Source: Ceratotherium simum simum
Lineage: Eukaryota > Chordata > Mammalia > Perissodactyla > Rhinocerotidae
Assembly (NCBI RefSeq): GCF_000283155.1
Contig: NW_004454177.1
Location: 26,017,425 to 26,081,424, forward strand
Direction of reading: 5' to 3'
DNA length: 64,000 nt
Shown: piece after piece, positions 1-10,490 of the stretch
Layout: the number at the start of each line of letters is the position of its first letter
Numbering within the stretch: position 1 is the stretch's first letter
Notes under the pieces: model-generated
The model's database searches: none
The model's input: the letters and a program-made list of their open reading frames with translations, nothing else
Told to the model about the DNA's origin: nothing
Made by a program: the position numbers and the translations under genes

Positions 1-204
1 TATTAAGATGTCACTGATATCATCATAGGTAGGTCTGGCTTTCCATTCTTTTGGTGGAATTATCTTAGCCAGTCCTGCTCGGTGTGCACCTTGGGATTCC
101 ATGTAAGCAATATACTTGTTGAAATCTTTAAATTCTTCCATGGTTGGGCGGAAGTTCATGATTCTGAAACCTGGGTTCTGGGTACCACCGTGCTTAGACC
201 TCAT
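1..204 (-). CDS. KDM4 family histone demethylase paralogue, N-terminal 68 codons (runs off the left edge)
   Basis: The minus strand is open from an ATG at 204 to the window edge. It encodes the JmjN domain start of a KDM4 (JMJD2) lysine demethylase, with [23 protein letters not shown] and [14 protein letters not shown] visible. JmjN packs against the JmjC catalytic domain, which lies outside the window. KDM4D/E/F-type genes carry their coding region in one exon, and this copy has no intron in the part seen. The residues PTMEEF resemble KDM4E, while other stretches resemble KDM4D, so orthology cannot be fixed. A good splice acceptor (TTGCAG) ends two bases before the ATG and could join the candidate first exon near 3660. 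Codons matching 1-99 are identical to the copy at 12814-12912. Whether the full gene is intact is unknown. Confidence 0.9.
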   Translation of the reverse strand, partial: MRSKHGGTQNPGFRIMNFRPTMEEFKDFNKYIAYMESQGAHRAGLAKIIPPKEWKARPTYDDISDILI

Positions 205-700
205 GGCTGCAATAGAGTAAGCAGCCGACTCCCGGGTTCTTAGGTATGTTTAGATACCTGAGAATGTTAGGGAGTAATGTCTTCTCTGTTTCCTTACTTA
301 AAAAAAAAGTTAGTATATCTGTGAGGCAGTAACTGAGACTTGAACTTTGAAACAAATGAGGTGATCTTTTTCGAGGCTTGCCGATTCACCACAGGGACTC
401 CACTCTGGTCAGCATTTTGGGCCCAAAGGAAATAGAGTATTTCCCAGTGGAGCGGGCACTCTAAGCCAAGTCCTGGCTCAGCTGGCAGCTCTGTGAGGTT
501 CCTCAGCTGGGGTGTAAGTGTCTCTGAGGCCTCTCCTGACTCACGTTCTTGAGTACATGGGTGGCTCCTCACCCTGCTGTAACAGAAAGTCTCTTCAAGG
601 AAGTTTAAAAGCTAAACCTAAAGAAACGAACACAGAATATTTGAAAATAAGTGAATGACAAAAGAAACTCTCTTTTAGCATCAAGTTAAAGAAAATTCGT
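205..700 (-). repeat. 5' flank of the left KDM4 copy, duplicated at 13018-13440
   Basis: The flank upstream of the left KDM4 start matches the flank upstream of the KDM4D start at 13.02-13.44 kb, in the same orientation. Shared landmarks include GCTTG(C)CTGATTCACCA followed by CTCTGGTCAG, and an A-rich stretch ending in GAAAAT. Homology is clear but diverged with small indels. This shows that the duplication unit was larger than the coding exon, so the two copies arose by segmental duplication rather than by two independent retrocopy events. Confidence 0.7.
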
Positions 701-734
701 ATGGTAATGTTAATTTCAAAATTAGAATTTGAGG

Positions 735-1340
735 GCAAAAAACACACTGTTGGTAGGAATGTAAATTGGTGCAGTCACTATTGAAAACAATATGGAGGTT
801 CCTCAAATAGTTAAAAATAGAGCTACAATATGATCCAGCAGTCCCACCCCCGGATATACATCCAAAAGAAATGACTCCCATGTTCATGCAGCATTTTCAC
901 AACAGCTAAGACATGGCAACAACCTAAGTGTCCATCAACGGGTGAATGGATAAAGAAGATATGGTATATATATATATTGGAGTATTATTCAGCCATCAGA
1001 AAGAAGGAAATCCTGCCATTTGCAACAACATGGATGGACCTTGAGGGGATTACGCTAAGTGAAATAAGCCAGACAGAGAAAGACAAATACTTCATGGTAT
1101 CATTTATATGTGGAATGTAAAAAAAAAGTGGAACTTAAAGAAACAGAGTAGAAAAGTGGTTGCCAGGGTCTGGGGTGGGGGAAAAGGGAGAGCTTGGTAA
1201 AAGGGCACAAACTTTCAGCTATAAAATGAACAAGGTCTGAGGATCTAATGTAAAACATGATGACTATAGTTGATAACAGTGTATCGTGTAATTGAAATTT
1301 TCTAAGAGAATAAAACTTAAATGTTCTCACCAAAAAAAAA
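735..1340 (+). mobile_element. LINE-1 3' end, truncated
   Basis: This carries the end of L1 ORF2 and the 3' UTR. The typical run for tests of lattice order is present: AAGTGTCCATCAACGG, GGATGGACCTTGAGGG, then AAATAAGCCAGACAGAGAAA. It ends in an A-tract near 1331-1340. It is absent from the duplicate flank at 13.4 kb, so it probably inserted after the KDM4 duplication or was lost there. Confidence 0.85.
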
Positions 1341-2399
1341 ATTAGATAAATATGTGAGGTGATTTTTGTGTTAATTAACTAGATGGGGGGAATCCCTTCA
1401 CAATGCATGCATATATCAAATCCCCACAAAGTTCACTCTCAATATTTTACAATTTTATCTGTCAGTTATACCTCAATAAAGCTAAAATTCTTTAAAAAAG
1501 AATTTTAAGGCAAAACATAAGACAGAAAAAGAGGAACATCTAACTGAACTAAAAGAAAATTAAGCACATTTGCAAATAAATGAATAAAGCACTCAACTCA
1601 AGAAACTGGATAATTAACCTCAAAGATGAATTAAGGAAAGAAAAACAAAGACATACGAAGAAACAACTGCAAAAGAAAACCTAACACCCAATAGAAATGA
1701 CGACTCAAACCAAAATCTGATTCTTAGAAAAGACTCTTGGAAGTAAAAAGACATAAGCAGAGAAAAGAGAGAAAAGTACAAATCAACCACATTATGATAA
1801 AATAGAGGACATAGCTAAAATTTAGCAGAGAAATTTTTTAAAATTATAGCTGATTCTTATGAATAACTTGGTGCTAACAGTTTTGAAAACTAAAATGGAT
1901 GATTTTCTCAAAAGTACAAATATCTCAAAGTGGTCCAAGAAAAAAGTAGAATACTTATATATACTAATAAACTTAATGGAAATATAACAGTTCTTTAAAT
2001 ATGACCCATAAAAACCTAATACTCATGTCATTTTGTAAGTGCATTCTAACTAACTTTTCTGGGATGGGATATTCAGTTTATCTTATGAGGCTATAAGTAT
2101 AAACCAGAACCCAGAACCAGAAGAGGGCCACACTAGGTAAGTACTCTATACGGCCAATTTTATCTAGGGGCAAAGTTGCAAAAATCTTAAATAAAATATT
2201 ATCAAATCTTTACTGCAACAGGACAGTAAAAGAATGACACATGATAAATTATTGCAAGGACGGTTCACAAAATCTAGCAGTTACTGAGTCCCTTCGCAGA
2301 AGAAATGGAAACATCATCATCTTATTGCCTGCAGAAAAATATCTGAAATAACTCAACAACTATTTCATTGTTTTAATGCATGCATTAAAAAAAAAGGAA
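1341..2399 (+). mobile_element. Degraded LINE-1 ORF2 sequence
   Basis: This A-rich sequence resembles the coding strand of old L1 ORF2. Fragments such as GCTGATTCTTATGAATAACTTG and the GCAAAAATCTTAAATAAAATATT stretch recur in diverged form near 14.5-14.9 kb, upstream of KDM4D. It therefore belongs partly to the duplicated KDM4 flank. No open reading frame survives. Confidence 0.55.
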
Positions 2400-2657
2400 G
2401 GGGCCCGCCTGATGGTGTAGTGGTTAAGTTCACACACTCTGCTTTGGTGGCCCGGGGTTCACAGGTTGGGATCGTGGTATGGACCCACACACCGCTCATC
2501 AAGCCATGCTGTGGCGGGGTCCCACATACAACGTAGAAGAAGGTTGGCACAGATGTTAGCTCAGCAACAATCTTCCTCCAGTAAAAAGAGGAACACTGGC
2601 AACAAATGTTACCTCAGGGCCAATCTTCCTCACAAAAAACAAACAAACAAAAAAAAG
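2400..2657 (+). mobile_element. ERE SINE (tRNA-derived)
   Basis: The head GGGGCCCGCCTGATGG is followed by GTGGTTAAGTTC (A-box-like), a body with ATGTTAGCTCAGC and a pure A-rich tail. It is diverged from the younger EREs in this window. A-rich flanks on both sides look like a target duplication. Confidence 0.85.
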
Positions 2658-2739
2658 GAAAGAATTCTCATAATAGAAAGAGTGTCTATGTAAATAACAA
2701 TCAGGCAAAAAAGTACAGAACACAAATCTACACACTCTC

Positions 2740-3035
2740 AACAAGCATTATCCTTAATGGGCAAACAGTTGAAATAAACTAATTAAAACCTAATCATCGA
2801 TTTGCATTATAGATAACTTATCAGAAATATAGAGTTCAACAAAGTTTCTAGACACTGATTCGTGTACAGAAATCTAAAGCATTTTATACACCAGTTAACG
2901 ATCAGTTATAAAATGGAATAGCAAAAAAGTTTTAATCTCTTTAACAACAGAAATACAAGGTCCCAGGGAAGAAATCTAAAAATAACATGCACGTAATATT
3001 TGTACTTTGAATGCATAAATAAATGAGAATTTTAC
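2740..3035 (+). mobile_element. Old LINE-1 ORF2 fragment
   Basis: The order of motifs (CATTATCCTTAATGGGCAAA, then TTCAACAAAGTTTCTAGACAC, then CATTTTATACACCAGTTAACG) matches the coding strand of L1 ORF2. It is heavily diverged and has no open frame. Confidence 0.6.
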
Positions 3036-3870
3036 CAGGAAAAAGTAGCTTTCTGATATAAAATGTCATTTTCATCTGTTTTATGCTTTAAAGGAAAAAA
3101 ACAAAAACAAAAAAAGTGCTTGCCTTCTGCTAGCCTAAAATCTTGACTCAGAATGATGATACACTAGGACCTAGAAAATTATTTCCTTTAAGGATTCAGT
3201 CTCTAAGTAAAACACGCTGTGCTCAAGGCTGTATATGTCCCATCTCAATTCTAATTCAATCATCACCATCTCAAGTCTAACACCTCCATATCCAATCAAA
3301 ATCTCCAATTTAATCCCCCATATTTTCCAAGTCCCTTCTAATTGATTAGTGAATCAATTGGATCCTTTCCCAGTTCTAGAAACCCTCTTATTTCCATTGG
3401 ATACCTGCCCACTAAGTGCAGTGCTTTTTCCTGAAAATCTTTGAAATTTTTACCAAGAAAACATTAAGAGAAAAATTAAATCCACAAGCCTGCAAACACA
3501 GTTTAAAAATAAAAATTTGTTTTAAATCAAGGAAATGATATCTCAGTGCGTATTTCTCAATTGCAAATATATGTAAAACTACAGCCACTTCTTTTAACTT
3601 GTAATAGGAAAATAATTCTTTTGTTCACAAGCACAAATAACAAAAATAAAGTGACTTACTTTCCACCACCACAATCCTGATTCCAGTTGAAGGGACTCCA
3701 GGCCCTGGAGAGACAGTGTCCTCTGGGTAGCTAGCCTTCAAATGCGGCCCCACGTCCTGTTGGTTCTGGCTTTATACCGGGGCAATAGTCTAATTTAATC
3801 AGTGCCCATCTAACGGAATGTAGCAGCTAGGGTCCTGGTTGGTCATCCCACTTTGTCCATGCCCCTTTGT
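3036..3870 (-). repeat. KDM4 upstream block, copy A (promoter and intron-like segment; relatives at 15.65 and 42.7 kb)
   Basis: About 0.8 kb that recurs in diverged form at 15650-16050 (same orientation, part only) and at 42700-43425 (inverted). Shared landmarks include ATTCTAATTCAATCA and CCAGTTCTAGAAACCC. The proximal part contains a TATA-type promoter candidate. It may be a segmental duplication of the KDM4 upstream region or an old interspersed repeat, for example an LTR, that came to serve as a promoter. Confidence 0.55.
3660..3850 (-). promoter_or_regulatory. Candidate TATA promoter and first exon for the left KDM4 copy
   Basis: Reading the minus strand, a CCAAT-like ACCAACC lies near 3835 and GGTATAAAGCC has its TATAAA at 3776-3771. 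Transcription would be expected to start about 25-30 bases downstream, near 3745. An exon-like GC-rich stretch follows and ends in a strong donor, GTAAGT, at 3659-3654. The matching acceptor TTGCAG lies two bases upstream of the KDM4 ATG at 204, so an intron of about 3.45 kb is possible. Promoter and splice pairing are inferences; no transcript evidence is available. Confidence 0.45.
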
Positions 3871-4130
3871 TTTTTTAAACCAATCTTAAAGCAAACTAAG
3901 AGGTTGAAAATAAAGTAGTGGGAAAGTCGAACCACAGAAATATTAAACAAAAGAAACCTGATCTAACAGTAATTAACATCAAATGTATTTATAGGATAAA
4001 AGAAGAACATTTTACAGCTATCAAAAAGAAAAACTCACTAGGAAAATATTACAATGGTGCACTTTATGCCCTTAAACACATAGCAACGAGCCATAGAACA
4101 CAAAGACTGAGAATTATAAGGTAAAACTGA

Positions 4131-4300
4131 CATGCAGTGGGCCCTCGATATCCGTGGATGCTCAAGTCCTTTATAGCCTCCCTATCCAAGGATTCCGCAT
4201 ATGCAGATTCAAAGAACCATGGATGGAAAGCCTGTTGAATCCACAAGTGGGGAACCCCCAGACAGGGAGGGTCAACTGTATTTGCAACCATGGTGGGAGG
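4131..4300. mobile_element. MER2/Tigger-like DNA transposon remnant
   Basis: The sequence AGTGGGCCCTCGATATCCGTGG opens the element, and a TGCAGATTCAAAGAACCATGGATGG core follows, ending in GGTCAACTGTA. This matches the general form of the short non-autonomous Tigger elements found across mammals. It is diverged and has no coding capacity. Confidence 0.65.
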
Positions 4301-5640
4301 ATTTTTTTTTAAACACCATTCTCTCAGAAACTGATAGATGAGCAGAGAAGAAAATTAATGATGCGATAAAAGTTTGAACCACAAAATTTAACAACTTTGA
4401 TCATATAACGTGCAACAACCACACAGCAAATGGAAAATGATTTTCAATACATGTAAAACATTTACAAAAATTTACCAATGTAAGACCACAAAATAAATAA
4501 CAATAAAAATTCCATAGACACAACATATTGAGCACAATCTTGACCACAATGAAAAAAAATTGAAAGTCAACAATAAAGACTAAACCCAACCATATATATT
4601 TGAAAATTAATATCCACATAATCTCTACAATAATATTCGTTTACTATCTAAAAAATCTATGGATTTTTCTGTTGAACTCAAGCAGTTAGTAAAAAAAAAA
4701 CAGAACAATGCAAAAGAAAGGAAAGATAAAAGTAATGACAGAATGATAAATAAACAAAAAGGAAAATGAACATATACAAAAATAGAGATGGTTAATAAAA
4801 AATAAATCTGATACTTTTAAAGAAAAATTAAATAAAGAACCAGTGATACTGAGGAAGGAAAAAAAGTTTCTAGGACTGGGGCGGGAAATACACAACATGA
4901 GCCTGGAGCATCTTGTAGTGCTTGCAATTAAGCACATGCTAAAAATAAACACAATTGGTGGGGCTCGTCAAAGGGTCACAGAACCAAAGGCAAGACTCCC
5001 AATGGCCAAAGCTCAAATAATTTCAGCAACAAAATAAAGTAGTATTGAATGAGCCAAACTATAAAATAAATATCTGTGAGTTCATATTGATATAAACAAA
5101 TGGTTGAATAAATTAAAAATTGTGGAGAAGAGACAAATAAATCTCTCCTGTATAAGATTCCAAATAAATTAAATAGTACTCCACCCTAAAAGAGGGGAGC
5201 ATAACACTCTGCTCCCTGAGTGTGGGCTTCGAAGAGTGACTTCCTTCCAGAGGACAGAGCAGCAAGTGGGGGTGTGGGTGGGGGTAGTAATAGTAGAGAA
5301 CCCTGACAAACATGATTTCAGCCAGGTCAACATCAAGAATCATATATTATGTTGATAATATATACCTTTGATATGATATGATTAAATTTCACTTTACCTC
5401 TGTAATCTTCCTCCAAAAAACACACAACCCCAGGCTAATCATAAGAAAAACAAATTCCAATAGAGGGGTGTCCTACAATATACCTGACCAGTACTCCCCC
5501 AAATTGTCAAGTTTCTATATAAACATTTCGTCAAAAACAAGGAAAGTCTGAGAATCTGTTACAGCCAAGAGAAACCTAAAGAGACATAAAAACTAAATGT
5601 AATTTGCTATTTTGGATAGGATCTTGGAACAGTAAAAGGA
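4301..5640 (+). mobile_element. A-rich L1-derived and unassigned sequence
   Basis: The stretch is A-rich on the plus strand, as in the coding strand of old L1, and contains TAAATCTGATACTTTTAAAG. Most of it is too diverged to assign. A short run of GGGTGTGGGTGGGGGTAG lies near 5269-5287. No gene is supported. Confidence 0.35.
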
Positions 5641-5667
5641 CTGTGGGTAAAAACTGAGAAAATCTGG

Positions 5668-6131
5668 CTTTTCTCGCTCCCTGCCATCTTGATGGCCTGT
5701 CTCGGTTGGGTACCGGCTGCACCTAAAGCAGGAAGATGGTGGCAGCAAAGAAGACCATAAAATCACTGGAGTCGATCAACTCTAGGCTCCAACTCCCAAT
5801 GAAAAGTGGAAAGTACATGCTGGGGTACAAGCCGACTCTGAAAATGATCAGACAAGGCAAAGCGCAACTGGTCACCCTTGCCAACAACTGCCCAGCCTTG
5901 AGGAAATCCAAAACAGAGTGCTACACCACGTTGGCCAACACTGGTGTCCATCACTACAGTGGCAATGATATTGAATTAGGCACAACCTGTGGAAAATACC
6001 ACGGAGTATGCATGCTGGCTATCACTGATCAGGTGATTCCGATATCGTTAGGAGCATGCCCAAACAGGCTGGTGAAAAAGTAAATCATGAAAATTTTTCT
6101 TTAATAAAATTGGCCAGAGCTTGTTTTAAAA
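5668..6131 (+). pseudogene. RPL30: Processed pseudogene of ribosomal protein L30 (RPL30)
   Basis: An intronless copy of the RPL30 mRNA. It starts with a remnant of the 5' UTR, and an ATG at 5736 opens [20 protein letters not shown]. The frame matches RPL30 for about 96 residues, with several substitutions of conserved residues, then a one-base deletion near 6031 shifts the C-terminus. The 3' UTR follows, with an AATAAA at about 6103 and an A-tail near 6128-6136. Diverged direct repeats, AAAACTGAGAAAATC before (about 5649) and AAAACTGAAGAAATC after (about 6132), look like the target-site duplication of L1-mediated retroposition. The true gene is multi-exon, so this copy is not expected to make functional L30 of the large ribosomal subunit. 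Confidence 0.93.
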
Positions 6132-6539
6132 AAAAACTGAAGAAATCGGAATAAACTGTGGCCTTTAGTGAATGATAACCTGTTGATATTTGTTCATTAA
6201 TTGTAACAAATGTGCCATAGGAATGGTGACAATAATAGGGAAAAATGTGATGGGGGGTGCGTTGGGGGGTGGTAATATGGGAACGCTCTGAGCTATCTGC
6301 TCAATTTTTTGTAAATCTAAAACTGTTCTAAAAAAAGTATTACTTAATATAATAAAATAATAAATAAACAAGAAAAGGCATTAATAAACAATATTAGAAT
6401 GAAAAAAATTAGAAATATAAATAGATTTTTTAAACAGTCTACAAAACAATACAACACAATATAAACCAAATGATTCTATAAACCACTACTTGACTTAATT
6501 TTCTTAGAGTAGAAAACAAAGTTTTTTAACGTTTTAAAA

Positions 6540-7430
6540 TATGAAATATAGAGTGCTTGCAGAAATTTATAAAGTATGTATGTACAGTTTAACAAATAAC
6601 TATGGAATGAACAAGAGTGGAACCACCACCCAGGTCAAGAAATAAAACAATGCAGGCACCCGGGAGTCTCCCCCAGGATTATGGCCCCACCTCCTTAGAC
6701 TAATCCTATGCTAACTACAGGCATAGTAATTTTGGTTAACAATATAAAATGAAAACTGTGCCCGTTTTTGAAAACTTTATATGACCTTATATAAATAGAA
6801 TTGTATTTATGTACTTGAATGTATTCTTTTGAGTCTTTTTTCATCATTTATGTTGTTGCCTGTAGCTGGACTTTGTTCTGTTTCAGGGCTGTAAAGTGTT
6901 CAGCTGTATAAACCTTCTACTGTTGATGGGCCTTCAGGTTGTTTCCACTTTTGGCCTCTTACAGCGTTGCTCTGAAAGTGCTCTGACACGTACACACGTG
7001 CACTCATGCCTAAAAATGGATCTCTTGGTCACAGAATATGTGAATTCAAACTTCATCTTGCCAAACTGTTTTTCAACAGTTTTTACCAGTTTATACACTC
7101 ACCACCTTCATATGAGGGTGTTCATTGCTCCTCACTTTTGCAAACCTTTGGTGATTATCAGCCTTTTTAGTTTTAGCCAATCAGGTGAGGGCATTGGGGT
7201 ATCTCATTATGATTTGCATTTCCATATGTTGTCCCTTTTTTCTGCTGGGTTGTCTGTCTTTCTGTCTCTGCAGTAGTTCTTTATGTATTCTGGATATTAG
7301 CTCTTTATTGGATATGAGTAATATAATATTTGTTCCCACTCCTTGATTTGTCTTTTTACTCTCTTTTTCCTCTTTTGATAAACAGAAGTCCCTCTTTACC
7401 TCTAATAGTACAAATATTATTAAAAGTCAC
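6540..7430 (-). mobile_element. LINE-1 fragment, antisense
   Basis: This reads as the reverse complement of the L1 3' portion. CTACTGTTGATGGGC and GGTTGTTTCCACTTTTGG precede TTCTTTATGTATTCTGGATA. Open frames here are chance readings of the antisense strand. Confidence 0.75.
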
Positions 7431-7439
7431 TAACACGTA

Positions 7440-7640
7440 TGGTGACTCTCAAATGCTAGACTCTGTTCCATGTAATCTGCAGAGATTAACTCATTTAATA
7501 CTCATAATCGCCGTATAAGGGAATCCTTCTATTAACCCTATTTCTCAGATGAGGAAACTGAGTCAAGGAGACATTAAACTACTTGCTCAAGGTGACAGAT
7601 CTAGTAAGTGGTGGAGTCAGGTATTCAAACAAGAATCTCC
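7440..7640 (-). repeat. MIR SINE, antisense
   Basis: Contains ATTAACTCATTTAATACTCAT, CAGATGAGGAAACTGAG and GCTCAAGGTGACAGATC in the order expected for a reverse-complemented MIR core and tRNA-related part. Confidence 0.85.
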
Positions 7641-8024
7641 AAGATGATTCCTTAAAAATAGAAGAGGTGTGATCTCTCCCCTATCAAACTTTGATATTTG
7701 AGCTGCAATGGACAAATACACCTACGTGCAGAATACAAAGGCCAGACACAGGTACAGATGTATGTGGGAATCTCCATATAATGGAGGTGCATACCAAACC
7801 TCTGGGGAGAAATGGACTATTCGATATGCAGTACTCACATAAATAAGTTTGAGATGGATTACAGAATGAAGATACAAAAGAGAACTTTAAGACTATTGAA
7901 GAAAATATTGAAGAATGTCTTTACGAACTCAGGGTGGAAAAAATGTCTTAAGGAAGAACCTAGCACCAAGATGGAAATGTCTGATATATTTAACTGAGGC
8001 CAATGTAATGATGACTGTGATGGT

Positions 8025-8410
8025 TAATTTTATGTGTTGACATGACTGGGCTAAGAGATGCCCAGATAGATGGTGATGCACCATTTCTGGGTGTATCTGC
8101 GTGGGTGTCTCAGGAAGTGATTAGCATTTGTACCAGTAGACTAGGTAAAGATCGCCTTCACCAGTGCAGATGGGATCATCCAAGCCATTGAGAGTCTATT
8201 CTGAATAGGACAAAACAGTAGATGCAGGACGAATTACACCACCATATTCCTGGTTCTCCAGCTGCAGACGGCTGATCTGGCAGATCATGGGATTTCTTGG
8301 CCTCCATAACCATGTGAACCAATTCCTGTAGTAAAAGCTCCTCTTATATATATCTAAATATATATACCCTATTAGTTCTGTTTCTCTGGGGAACCTCAAC
8401 TATAATGACA
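8025..8410. mobile_element. Old medium-reiterated repeat, family not assigned
   Basis: Opens with GTGATGGTTAATTTTATGTG, continues with GACTGGGCTAAGAGATGCCC and ends with AGTTCTGTTTCTCTGGGGAAC. I recognise this as a widespread mammalian interspersed repeat but cannot name its family with confidence. It has no open reading frame. Confidence 0.6.
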
Positions 8411-8449
8411 TATAATATGACATAAAAAAAAAAAAAGAAATTGCAGACT

Positions 8450-8960
8450 AGAAGAAGTTTTTCATCATACCTGCAATAGACAATGTGTTAGCATCCAGAA
8501 TATCACAAAACCTCTACAGACCAATAAAAAAGATAGTCAAGTCCAAAACGGTGGGCAAAGCCTTAGAATAGGCAATTCATGAAAGAGAAAATCCAAACGG
8601 CTAATATGGTTAAATACGAAAATTTAAATATAAAAAGTGTAAGATCACTAGTAATCAGGGACATGCAACAAGATACTATTTTTCACTCATTTCGATTACG
8701 AAAAACGGAAAGATATGACAATATAAAAAATGGGCCAAGATACGGAGAAACCAGAACTCTCCAACATTGTCACTGGAGACAGAAGTTGGAGGCCAATCTG
8801 GCTGTTCCTAGAAAAGTTGAAAATAAACATAAATACAACCCAGTAATTCTATTTCTATGTACAAAACTGTCAGTACAGCATTGTTTGAATTAACAAAGAT
8901 TTGGAAATAATCTAATTGTCTATCAGCAGGGGAATGAATAAAATAAAAAATTACACAGAT
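8450..8960 (+). mobile_element. LINE-1 ORF2 3' fragment
   Basis: The segment carries the L1 ORF2 C-terminal region: GGGCAAAGCCTTAGAATAGGC, then GATCACTAGTAATCAGGG and ATGCAACAAGATAC. The only open frame (8579-8893) is a broken piece of ORF2, not a gene. Confidence 0.7.
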
Positions 8961-9526
8961 CTAATTGACTTTGTTGGACTGACTAGGATCTATATATAGC
9001 AATGTCTTTAGATCTTGTAAAGGTAATATTGACTTTTTAAAACATTGATGGTGGGGATAAGTTGACAAAACCACACATGATATATTACTTTTGGCTGCAT
9101 AGACTTTCATCTGTAAACTTGAAGAATATATGCTGTTCAGAATTCCTTTATTTCTCTGCTCTGCTGTATCCACAAATGACCTAAATTGAAGACAAAAACC
9201 CCTCAAGATCTCAGTTACTTATCACATAAAAGTTTATTCCCTGCTCATGTAAGATCTACTGTCAGCTGCTCTCTAGGGATGTTCCCTTCTCAGTGATTCC
9301 AGTCGGCTTCCGTCTTGTGGTTCCACCATCTCAATAAGTCTAAATAAGTCTCAATAATGCTTAATCTCCTTTTCAGTCAAGAATCTCACTCCCCTCCTCC
9401 ACTGTACCTGGAGTCCCCCAGTTCAGACTCTCAGCCTCAATCTTCCACAGAATACACTTCCATCTCCTGTTACATAAGGAAAGAAGTTGCTAGCTGCATG
9501 GTGGGAGGAATGAAGACATGGGTTTT

Positions 9527-9745
9527 TTTGTTTTTTTTTTTTAATTTTATTTGTTTATTTATTTTTCCCCCAAAGCCCCAGTAGATAGTTGTATGTCATA
9601 GCTGCACATCCTTCTAGTTGCTGTATGTGGGACGCGGCCTCAGCATGGCCGGAGAGGTGGTGTGTCGGTGCGTGTCCGGGATCCGAACCCGGGCCGCCAG
9701 CAGCGGAGCACGCGCACTTAACAGCCAAGCCACGGGACCGGCCCC
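9527..9745 (-). mobile_element. ERE SINE, antisense
   Basis: A full tRNA-derived head, GGCCGGTCCCGTGGCTTGGC on the minus strand, includes the B-box region GGTTCGGATCC. The T-rich tail lies at the left. The target duplication ATGGGTTTTTG flanks it (about 9518 and 9750). Confidence 0.92.
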
Positions 9746-10019
9746 GGATATGGGTTTTTGCTGTTCCTTAATCAGAACTTCAAATAAGCACTACCTTTTT
9801 ATTACTCCTGCCTTCAGGTTTCCATGGTGCTTCAAATTCCAGGCCTTACTGAAATTCTGTGAGGAGCTGGAGGGAGGGGAGAGGTGGCCTGCTTCTCCTA
9901 AATGTTTCTTTCTGTATACAAACTATCATTTTCTATTTCCAAAATTTATTCTGAGTTTGTTCACTTTTGTGCATTTTCAATACTAATGCCTAGGTCAAAG
10001 TAACCATCAACTCTCACCT

Positions 10020-10490
10020 GTATTACTTAGATGTTCTAACTCATTCTCCTGCCCCCACATTCTCCACAGAACAACTAAGTTGGTTAAATATGTAAATCAC
10101 ATCATGTCGAGTGTTGTTTGAAACTTCCAATGCCTTATCATTTTAAGTAGAAAAAAATTCAAATCCTTAGCATGAGCCACAAGGTCCTACATACCTGGGC
10201 CCTGCCTCTCTCCTCCTTCTATGTCCCAGACACAAATGAGCTTCCTTGCTATTCCTGGAAAAACAAAACCAACAAGTTCCACCTCAGGTGTATTACACTA
10301 GTGGAAATCTGCTCTGGACCTTCCCTCTTGTTAGTTGGGTCTCGGAAAGGTCTCCCGCTCTATGAAGCTTTCCCTGACCCCCAGAACCTAGGCTGGCTCC
10401 TGCCCATTCTGCCCTGTCATCTCATCCCCTTTAGTTCCTTCACAGCAAATGTTACTAATTGAAATTATCTGTTCATTTATTTGTGGACTT
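10020..10490 (+). mobile_element. L2 LINE fragment
   Basis: The order CACAAGGTCCTACATACCTGG, GAAGCTTTCCCTGACCCCC, then ATCTGTTCATTTATTTGTGG follows the 3' half of L2. It is the usual degraded form with no coding frame. Confidence 0.65.

Noticed and set aside
5736..6083. The 115-codon open frame as a working RPL30 gene
   Set aside because: Intronless, with A-tail, flanking repeats, many substitutions and a frameshifted C-terminus; a processed pseudogene.
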